Shown: piece after piece, positions 56,019-64,000 of the stretch
How positions within the stretch are numbered: the stretch's first letter is position 1
Layout: every line of letters begins with the position of its first letter
Origin: Mycteria americana
Taxonomy: Eukaryota > Chordata > Aves > Ciconiiformes > Ciconiidae
Reading direction: 5' to 3'
Assembly (NCBI RefSeq): GCF_035582795.1
Contig: NC_134366.1
Location: 92,933,756-92,997,755, forward strand
Length of the DNA stretch: 64,000 bases
Notes under the pieces: model-generated
Told to the model about the DNA's origin: nothing
Databases searched by the model: none
The model's input: only the letters and a program-made list of their open reading frames with translations
Program-made: the position numbers and the translations under genes

Positions 56019-56116
56019 AGCATATATAGCATAATAGAGAAATGAGATCATAAAATTATCCAAGAGGTTAGAACCAACATTCCTGTACTGTCAGAAGATC
56101 AGAGTTTGACACGTAC

Positions 56117-56260
56117 CATAGTAAAGTCCTCACACTGCAGCCAGCTTGGTAACTGGGTAGTTTGGCTTAGTGCCTGGAACAGAGTTGCTCTGAGAGCACA
56201 ATAGTTATCACCTCGTACTCTCCTTATAGATGCAAACTTCTGAGCAACTGCTTCATATCC
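56117..56260 (-). CDS. OTULIN: OTULIN coding exon 5 (catalytic Cys)
   Basis: This 144-bp, phase-0 exon encodes 48 residues (model 232-279), [20 protein letters not shown], then [18 protein letters not shown] and [18 protein letters not shown] is the OTU active-site motif, with D249 and C252 equivalent to human D126 and C129. Together with the His in the last exon this forms the catalytic triad that cleaves Met1-linked ubiquitin chains. Human is also 48 residues here and nearly identical up to ...ALRATLFQA. The C-terminal ten residues diverge. The acceptor is CTCTAG and the donor GTACGT. Confidence 0.97.
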
Positions 56261-57504
56261 CTAGAGAAAACACAAAATCCAAATAACATGAAAGCATTAA
56301 TAAAACATTTTAAGGTCATGTACTCGTATCATAAAAGATACTGGAGTATTAGCATCTAAATGCTAATGCTATTTAAAAAAAAAAAAAAAGGATTTGATCC
56401 ACTACCCATTTTGGAAGTTCAAATGCTGTTATGTCACAAATTATGCTTTGAAAAAAAAACTTCCCTAGTCCTGCTGAATAACAAACAAGAAACCGAAGCA
56501 ATTTAAGGAGATAATTGGTTGTGGCATTTATTTGATGACAGTGCAGAAAGAGCATTGAAAAGTGGTAGCTAACCCACTTAAGTTTCAAAAAAAAAAAAAA
56601 TCCAAACATATACACACAAGACTATAAATCTAAAAATATGTCATGCTTACAAGAAATTTCAGCAATAGTTTGTTCCATTTACCCTGTACACGTCATATGT
56701 AGTTTGTTTTTGCCTCAGGGAAAATTTGCATTTACACTGAAGTATCTTGACACATGCCTCAGCACATCTGTCCCCTCCCTGCTGTTCCCACACATAAACT
56801 TTTAGCACAAGCAGCAATGTTGAAACAATTTCTGAAGCTCAGTATGTTTCTTCAGCTAACCTAGCAAGATTCAATGCTCTGCACATCTGTATTTCTCTTG
56901 CTAATCTCTTGAAGGTGACACATGGATCTTTTGATTTATGGAAAGTATTTTTTAGGTTTAGTCACATATACCACTAAATTTTCAAATTGTCTTAAAAACA
57001 ACAACAAAAAAACCCCTAATCAACCTTATGCTTTATTTTCCACCATTCTAGCTCAAGATTAACATAACAAAACTAGTTCAAAACCTACAAAAAATAAGAA
57101 TTCAGGAAAAATTTAAGAAAAACTGAACCTATTCATTAAAGCTCCCCATCTTAAAAATCATGCAATTAAGTTATTTGCCTTCTGCCAAAAAGTTTGGTTA
57201 TCTGCTCTGCCATTTCAACAGCCCACAAAATTACCATTTTATGGTAATAAACCCAATTTAAAACTTTAATAACAGTAATGAAGAACAGTATGAAGCAAAA
57301 CCCTACACTACCAACAAGCAGCCTTACCCAAAAACACATTTTGAACAAATACGAATGAAACCATCTCCCAGTTGTCAGCCACTTCTACGACCAGACACTG
57401 GAAAACATTGATATTGCATTTCTTGTTTTAAAGATTGTTCCCAGAGGAAACATACAAACGAAAAGAAAAAGCCCAACAAAATTCAGCAAAAAGAGAACTG
57501 ATAC
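56261..57504 (-). other. OTULIN: OTULIN intron 4
   Basis: A 1.24-kb intron on the minus strand, from GTATCA to CTCTAG. It contains A/T homopolymers, for example near 56374-56388 and 56587-56600. No coding sequence is seen. Confidence 0.85.
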
Positions 57505-57599
57505 CTTTCTCATCCTTTTTGCTACTGGTGTATTTCCTCTCCATTCTTTTCTGCAATACTCCATGATGTCCATTTCAGGTGAAACACTTAGTTTATATT
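57505..57599 (-). CDS. OTULIN: OTULIN coding exon 4
   Basis: This 95-bp exon completes a split glutamate with its first two bases and encodes [20 protein letters not shown] and then [11 protein letters not shown] (model 200-231). Human reads [20 protein letters not shown]. The tryptophan in KEWRGN is the equivalent of human W96, part of the interface that guides the proximal ubiquitin. The segment opens the folded catalytic domain. The acceptor is TGACAG and the donor GTATCA. The splice to the GYEAV exon is in phase 0. Confidence 0.95.
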
Positions 57600-58427
57600 C
57601 TGTCAAAAAAGAATATGTAACATTATATTGAGAACTGTGAAACAGAACAACATAGAAAATCCTGAGTAACTGGATTTCTAAATACACTCTATGACTTTAA
57701 AATAACAGGGGTGCCAAAGGAAACTGACAGCACAACCTATAGCTACTAAGTAATTATTAGTATCGGAGGGGAAAAAAACCAGCTTGCTCTGAAAATGACA
57801 AATGAGCAAAAATAATGATGTAGTCCAACAAAATAGAGAACTCTGCTCCTCTTGTCTGAAAAATATTAATTGGCAAAAAGTAGAAATTAGTAAAGTACTC
57901 TTCATTTTCTTAGCAATCAGAAAAACGTTTGGTGAAAGTTTCTCTTCTTTCAGCAGCTGCACTATAAGGAAGAAAGATAATAGATCTTTCCAAATAAGCC
58001 AGAAACAATGGTAGAAAAAAGAAATACAGTTTTGTGTTGGAATACTGACAGCCTTCATTCCAAAACAGATAGTAATAAGGTCATCAAGGGATCCCAGCAA
58101 CAGATGCTGCTATAATGACTATAAATCAGTAATTTTCAAGCACAATATTGTAACATAGGCTATATGACTGCTTTCCAAAGGATTCACATTCTCTTGTAAA
58201 GTAACTATAGAAACACAAGGAAAAAATACACTAAGAGAAACTAGTTTTCCATAACATTGATCTTTTCATCAATTCAACTGTACAGTGTACTCAATCATTA
58301 TAAGCAATTTCTGTTGCTCACAGAGACATCTGTGCACAAAAATCCTCAGAAACAAGGGTTTCAAATCATCACAAATTAGTGCTACAGTGAATTGTAATAC
58401 TGTATTTGAAACAAAGTTCAAATGTAC
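57600..58427 (-). other. OTULIN: OTULIN intron 3
   Basis: An 828-bp intron on the minus strand, from GTACAT to TTGACAG. A 140-residue frame fills much of it, but it overlaps no known family, has a counter-frame on the other strand and is taken as chance. Confidence 0.8.
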
Positions 58428-58501
58428 CTGAAAGGCTTGTCTCACAAAGTAATACTTTCTCTCTCTCTATTTCTTCTGCATCACGATACATGTCCTCCTC
58501 A
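58428..58501 (-). CDS. OTULIN: OTULIN coding exon 3 (LUBAC-binding motif)
   Basis: This 74-bp exon encodes EEDMYRDAEEIEREKVLLCE and TSLS between two split codons (Ser175 and Glu200). It matches human EEDMYRAADEIEKEKELL. This is the PUB-interacting motif through which OTULIN docks on HOIP, the catalytic subunit of LUBAC. The tyrosine in DMYR (human Y56, model Y180) is the residue whose phosphorylation blocks HOIP binding. The motif is intact, so the avian protein should also bind LUBAC. The acceptor is TTGCAG and the donor TCAG/GTACAT. Despite its small size, exact phase on both sides makes the call firm. Confidence 0.95.
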
Positions 58502-61500
58502 CTGCAATAAAGGTCAACACATAAAACATAGTTCACGTAACAGCACAGATCTTATAGTAATTTATCTTTGCCCCTGTTTACAGCTACAGGCAAGTATTTA
58601 AGTCTTTCTCCAATTATTTTTTCAACTCAATTTGCTTTCCATCTTATACATTTTCATAAAACCAACATGAGTTTTCAAAAAAACAGTTTAAAAAAACCTC
58701 TCAACTGTTCCCCTCCCTTATTTATGACACCTCTGTTGGTAATGAATCACTGCCTGAATTTCTCTTCTGCTGGTTGCATGGAGACTACAGAGTACTAAAG
58801 TCCCTTTATATTTGCAAATTTATCCTGTAAAATTTACAAAAGATACAAGCCAAAATGCCCATTTGCTGAGTATATGAATACTACAACCTATGCATGCAAC
58901 TAAGAATACGTTACTCAACAGAGCTTTGTATCTATGCTCCACTGGGGCTGAGCAACCTGCCTAGTAACGAGCAGAATACGTGACAGAATATCATGATGAA
59001 AAGTAGCCAGCTAACTGCAGCTGGTTTGAATGTCATGAACTCAAAGAAAACAAAATTCTAAGCGTGATCCAAACCACAGCCTACAGGCTAACTGAAATCC
59101 ACACAAACATTTCTTCCTCGAATAATATGGGCTTTTTGGTCAAGGTACACTGTCTTAAGAGTCAAACATCTCCATCTGAGCTTACATACAGACATTCTGA
59201 ACTCAAGTTATGACCATGAGGGAGGAAATGATGGCCTAAAAGGATATCGTTTCTATGCATAGCCTACCATTATCAAGAAGAGATCTCGAAGCTAGGGTGT
59301 GAACGTTACTGTTGAGAATGGAGGTCCATAGTGTTCAAAAAACAGAACTATAAATTGCACATTCCTTTAAACATGATTCTTAGTGGCATTTGTCATATAA
59401 TTACACCTAGCAAATAAACTTTAAAATCACAGTTTCACAGCTAAAATACTTCAAAACAAACATACATCACCAAACATATTAGTAAATCATTTAGGCTTAC
59501 CACTATGAAGGTTACAGTGAAACTTTGTATTTTGAAGAAAGTACATGTGCAGGGAAAAAAAGTGTAAGGTTATTACTCATTGCCCACTACTATTAGTAGC
59601 TTCTAATCTACTATGCAAAAAAAACCAAACACAAATCACAGTGTGCCTGCAAAAGACCAAGAAGAAATTAAGGCAGTGACCCTGCCCCATCTTACACTAC
59701 TAAAAGAGGACACGGAGTTAGGAAGACTGCAAGAAAGGGTTTAATGTAGCCAGCTGGTAATGAGATTACTCTCATTAAACTTGAAAGAATACACTGGTAG
59801 ATTATGGCTCTGTATTTCTTTTTCTTTATATCCAAATTAGCTTACTTAAGAGGTAACATTTCTAACCCATCTGCATATATTTCCCTTTACACTAAACATC
59901 TTTTTTGTTCTCAAGACAAATATAGGTTAATACCAGGAAACTGTCATCTACTGTGCAGTCATATGAAACTACAGTTTAGTTTTTACTCAAGTTTCAAACC
60001 AGGTTTCCTGGGTGTTCGAGTAGCTACTTGAAATCTGATTCGTAACAATACTATATAATTATTAATTAAAAGAGAAACAATAGATGCAGTAGACATTAAA
60101 CACAGTACTCCACAAGAGAGTACTACCTGCTGAGAAGAAAAAAAATCATAGAATACTTATCCCAAGTCCTTATCCTTGTTACAGTGTGGCACTGGACAAA
60201 CCCTAATTTCCATGCATAATCTTATTTCTCAGCAGAGATTAAGGTTCATTAAGGCTGTGAAGAATTTCAAGAATACTTAATAACCTTGAAAATACTATTA
60301 AAAAACCCAAACAACTTGGTATCTGACAACAGCGATCTCTAGCCTAGCTGATCTATAAGCTAAGTATTTAAAATATAAAGCAACAACCTCCCCTTCTGAG
60401 CATGATCAAACCTGCTTCTACAAGGGAACCCATGGGAAGTGGCAGGGTGGGGGGGAGTGTTACTTTGGTATACATCCTCAAATACATTTAGGTTATAATG
60501 CACAAAGAGAAAAAGTGCTCAACTTAGTAAACTAGTGAGGTCACTCAAAAAAGAAGTTTGGTGTAGAGTACGCAGTGTCATGTTCTTTCTACAAGTTGCC
60601 AAAATAAAACTCGTTGATTCAGAACCTGAACACATTAACATGCAGCGTAAACAAAGTACTGCAGCTTAGCTGAGTTGTTTTGAAATCAAGGTAGCTAAGA
60701 GGTGCAATCCATCTGCACAGGCACTCTCAGAGTTGCAAGTGCACCTTAACATTGTTCTAGTATAGTAACTGTTAAGTAAAATCTGTGGAAACAAGAATGT
60801 GGAAACTAAAGCCTTTCCCCATTAATCTTCACATTAATATTTGACAATAGAGTGAAAATAAAATAACAGATGGAAAAGAATGATTAAATGAAAACATGCA
60901 TGTACAAAAGAAAAAAAAAATAGTGCATAGTGTTGTGTGTAAACACTTAAATTGTGAACAGATTCTGCTGAACCAAAGACACCAAGGAAAAACAACAGGA
61001 TGTCAGATTTTACTTAGAGTACCCTGGGCTTTGCATTTTAAAAACAAACAACCACCCCCCCACACCACCACCACCAAAAAAACTAAACCCCAGCAAGTTA
61101 AGACAACAGCAAGCAAAACTAAGCTGGAGAGGCAGGAAAGGGCAAAATATAAATAGTTTTATACTAACAGATTTGCAGGACTAGAACTCCCAGTATTGAA
61201 GATACCATACAAAAGCAAAAACAATACTTAAAGTCTTCTGTTTATCATCATGAAGGGATGAATATTTAATTTTTTCATGTCAGATTAAACTCATTGCTAT
61301 TAATAGTTCATGTAAAGGCATATTAGATCAAATAGAATTAGTATGCCAAGTAGCAGCTAATTTAAAAATACAGAAGGACAGAGATCCTTATGTACCACAC
61401 TTCCGCCAACACATGAAATACACTTAACATATATTTATATGAATCTGTGTATTAAAGTTAAATGTGCGTTAATATTAAGAAACCTCAGATTAACATATTA

Positions 61501-62289
61501 GATTGTGCTTAAATTACAGAGTAATTTAAGCATGAAATAAGATTTTAAAAGCATCCTTGAAAGCATGTACTTATTTTTAGTGACTTTTTCACTAAGTCAG
61601 CACTTATTGTAGATTTTTGGATGTTGTCTGAAATAGTCCACTGGCTACCTACAGAAAAAGGATTAATCAGAAATCACTTTCTTCTCTTACTTTATTAATG
61701 TATTCTTCAATGACATAAAGTCACTCTTAATGTGCATTAATTTTGTTTTCAGAAGCTTGGAGTATCTTTTTTTAAAACCTTCATATTTATTTCTTCCTCC
61801 AGATTCCAGTTATTCTTGTAAAGACTTCTACTGTCAAATGGGAATCGCACAACTAAATTTTTACTTCAGCCTATACCAGGAGATTTACAAAAAGCAAAGA
61901 AAAAAAAGCTGAAGTGTTAGGATTAAAAAAAGCCTTCTATGACTGTCAGCACTGCACCTAACAAAGCCTTCACAAGGTTAAAACCAAGCTACCAGAGTAT
62001 CTGCCTCCAATTCTTAGTTTCCGATGCTCTGCCTGCTACCCTTAAGAGCTTAATGTCGCATCAGTTATTCCCTTAGATGGGGAAAGAAGACCACTAATAA
62101 ACTATAAAAATAAGCAATTTATCTAAAGCGTGAAGGTGGCCTTCAAAGTTTAAGATTTGACACTTAGACCTACTTCACTAAGACACTAACATATATGAAA
62201 TTTTGCCAAGAAATTCACTTTCAAAAACTGAAAGTACACTTCCCTTTCTATAGAAAAGGTGTTAATATATTAAAAAAAAAAATCCTCAC
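58502..62289 (-). other. OTULIN: OTULIN intron 2 (3.8 kb)
   Basis: A minus-strand intron from GTGAGG to TTGCAG. It is AT-rich with short A-rich low-complexity stretches (around 61.05-61.08 kb) and a G-run (60449-60456). No repeat family or coding sequence is recognised. Confidence 0.85.
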
Positions 62290-62625
62290 CTGTCCTCAGA
62301 TGACTCCACTGCTGAACAATTACTAGACATAGGCAGGTATAGTTCACAGTTTCTAGATGCATCCCAATCTGTCACAAGTGATTTAATCGTATCTGTCTTC
62401 TCAGGCCTCCCAGTACTTCCGCATACATAGTCTTTTCTTATTTCTGATATAGATTGCTCTTTCTGGTCAGTAGCTGCGTTTGCTGAACCAAGTTCATTAG
62501 AAGGAACACCAACTTCCTTTTCATGCTTTGTCAACTGTGTGGCAACAGTCTCTTTTTTCTGTGTCTGTTCTGAACCTGCAGAAAGGCTGGTTGGTTCTGT
62601 CATCCACCCTTGAAAATTATCCTGG
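62290..62625 (-). CDS. OTULIN: OTULIN coding exon 2 (extended polar N-terminus)
   Basis: This 336-bp exon encodes 111 residues (model 64-174) between two split serines. It starts QDNFQGWMTEPTSLSAGSEQ and ends VESSED. The composition is rich in S, T, E, Q and K, with no predicted fold, membrane segment or known domain. It lies between the start region and the LUBAC-binding motif. Human OTULIN has only about 51 residues ahead of EEDMYR, so this region is much longer here. The donor is ACAG/GTGAGG. The acceptor in frame with exon 1 is TTCTTCAAAG/C. The AG four bases downstream (CCAG) would shift the frame and stop within ten codons. The internal ATG at 62603 has a poor context and is not favoured as the start. 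Confidence 0.8.
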
Positions 62626-63610
62626 CTTTGAAGAATAGAGAAATATATGAACGGTATCTCTCACGGAAGAACAAAAGCACATGTTTTAAGAAAATTACAG
62701 TATTTTGATAGTTATGTTATATTCTGAGGATTCAGAAGGTACTTAAATTATTCAAAAGCAGGAACAAAATCCAGAACAGTTTGGTAAGATAACACAGCGG
62801 CCAAGCTACCAAACTCATCTCCTTGGCAAGCCAATTTCATTTCTTAGCGAGGCTAATCTGTGCCAGTTCCTCAAACACAACCCGCACTAGAATTAGTGCC
62901 CTAACTGAACACTTGCTCTTCTCAAGAGGTATTATCACCTAAAAACCTGAGGATTAACAGAAATCCCAATGAAACAAGTTTCAGTCCTGCAAGAGGAAGA
63001 TTTTTACAAACTCACCTGGTGCTCCGTGAAACTTCCCATTGCACCAGGATTATTGCTTAATGCAAAAATTTCTGATCTTTGTTTCTTCCAATACAATTTC
63101 CAAAGTTATTAAGACAGGGCTTTCTACAGTCCATTCTAGCAAGTTCTCCAAAGGCTTACAGTGTGCCCATATAGTAAATTTTCAGGGCCATTTATCTTAA
63201 ATTGATACATAACCCTCCCAAAAAATTATGGGTTGCTTTGCAGTTGCCACATTCGTGTCCTAGACAATTCTGACCATTGCTACCCAGGCCGGTCACCTCA
63301 GAACTGACAGTTTTAATATCCACTATATACACCTTAAAACTGTACAACTCGTTTCTATTTTCAGGTTAAATCCTCCCACCTGCCACACACCTTTCTTTCC
63401 CAGACACCACTGTCCTTTCCTTCTTGAGCCCTGCTGTGTAGCAAGCTGCACACCAAGCTATCCCGCAGAACAACGCTCGGGACGGGAGTCGCACACCTTG
63501 TCCCGATTACTCCCAGACCCGCTCCCCGGGGAAGGACGAGCCAGGCTCTGCGCAGCACACGACCAACCATACCCGCACTGCCACACCGCGCAGGGCAGCC
63601 GAGGCCTCAC
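62626..63610 (-). other. OTULIN: OTULIN intron 1
   Basis: A 985-bp minus-strand intron from GTGAGG to TTCAAAG. The first part, next to exon 1, is GC-rich and belongs to the CpG island. The rest is AT-rich. Confidence 0.75.
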
Positions 63611-64000
63611 CTTTGCGGCATCCTCTGTCCTGCGGGACCATGGGCCCGACCCCGATCGGCGCCGCCCGCCGCAGCGGCCGCGCCCCCCCGAGCGCAGGAG
63701 GCCGCCCCCGCTCCGGCTGCCCGCTGCCCGGGGCCATGGGGGGAACGCAGCGCGCCGCCTCCCGCCGCGTCCCTCCCCGCCCGCCGCTCGCCGCTCATCC
63801 CTGCGGAAGAGGCCGCCGTTCACCGCGTGGGCCGCGCCAAGCGCCCGCCCACAGGCCCGCACAGGGGTCGGCTACAACGGCTGCCGGCACGCGCCCGGTG
63901 CTCCCATCGCCGCGGCAACGGCCGCGGCCCGGCGCCAGCGAGGGCCCGCGCGGCCCCTACGCAGCTTCACAGCTGCTTCCGCGTCGCCGGCCACCCCGGC
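63440..64000 (-). promoter_or_regulatory. OTULIN: CpG-island promoter of OTULIN
   Basis: From about 63.45 kb to the window end the sequence becomes strongly GC-rich with dense CpG (GCCGCCCGCCGCAGCGGCCG and similar). It spans the first OTULIN exon and its upstream flank and has no TATA box, as is typical for a broadly expressed gene. The island is cut by the window edge, so whether a divergent gene shares it cannot be seen. Confidence 0.8.
63611..63798 (-). CDS. OTULIN: OTULIN first coding exon
   Basis: On the minus strand the exon runs from ATG (63798) in the context GCAGGGATGA to CAAAG/GTGAGG, giving 62 codons plus AG of a split serine. The predicted start MSGERRAGRDAAGGGALRSP continues as a very Ala/Gly-rich segment to GQRMPQ. 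Human OTULIN begins MSRGTMPQPEAWPG, so the MPQ just before the junction is probably homologous. The ATG at 63621 (context CAGAGGATGC, A at -3) may therefore be the real start, giving 416 rather than 475 residues. The Ala/Gly-rich upstream part has no human counterpart that I know and could be 5' UTR. Exon identity is supported by the frame and the CpG island. The start is unresolved. Confidence 0.65.

Larger units (their letters stand above)
53774..56116 (-). other. OTULIN: OTULIN intron 5
   Basis: A 2.3-kb intron on the minus strand, from GTACGT to TTCCAG. It contains a G/T-rich low-complexity stretch at 54069-54118 and a nested repeat at 55965-56018. Confidence 0.85.

Noticed and set aside
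57678..58100. A 140-residue minus-strand frame in OTULIN intron 3
   Set aside because: It lies wholly within the intron between exons whose phases match perfectly without it, and it is Phe/Leu/Ile-rich from AT-rich sequence.
62601..62603. ATG in exon 2 as the OTULIN start
   Set aside because: It has a weak context (T at -3), and joining exon 1 to exon 2 keeps an open frame from better-placed ATGs.

Overview
The window is animal nuclear DNA, almost certainly from a bird. Short coding exons sit between long AT-rich introns with GT-AG borders. CR1-type LINE 3' ends are present, and so is a solo endogenous-retrovirus LTR of a family I recognise from bird genomes and associate mainly with Neoaves. 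I cannot name the species. Most open reading frames in the window are chance. Two genes are firmly supported, converging tail to tail: ANKH on the plus strand and OTULIN on the minus strand. This is the same neighbourhood and relative orientation as human 5p15.2.

Layout. Positions 1-31137 hold the last six coding exons of ANKH, corresponding to human exons 7-12 and residues 275 to the end. They lie at 3035-3127, 6936-7031, 26834-26963, 27981-28104, 28671-28770 and 31021-31137. The introns include one of 19.8 kb, which carries a GC-rich block with matching flanks (7830-8278), a CR1 fragment, a solo LTR with a perfect 5-bp target duplication (19580-20165) and a 24-bp perfect palindrome (21734-21757). 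A long 3' UTR rich in TG/TA/CA repeats probably runs to about 33.8 kb. From about 33.8 to 49.4 kb lies the intergenic gap, with a CR1 fragment ending in a 16-G run and several GC-rich patches, including a compact CpG-dense patch at 45960-46215. From about 49.4 to 63.8 kb is OTULIN on the minus strand: a 3' UTR, then eight coding exons at 50846-51040, 52339-52608, 53648-53773, 56117-56260, 57505-57599, 58428-58501, 62290-62625 and 63611-63798. Its CpG-island promoter reaches the window edge.

Function. ANKH is a multipass membrane protein governing export of pyrophosphate precursors/citrate and hence mineralisation. OTULIN is the deubiquitinase that removes Met1-linked (linear) ubiquitin and restrains LUBAC/NF-kB signalling. 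They are unrelated in pathway and share only a neighbourhood. Every OTULIN splice junction keeps frame, giving a 475-residue model (416 from the internal ATG). It has the Asp-Asn-Tyr-Cys catalytic motif, the catalytic His, the LUBAC-binding motif and a C-terminal PDZ ligand. The main unusual point is a long polar N-terminal segment, mostly from one 336-bp exon, that makes the avian protein longer than the 352-residue human one. I found no CRISPR array, operon, tRNA or rRNA gene, and no evidence of a novel multi-gene system.
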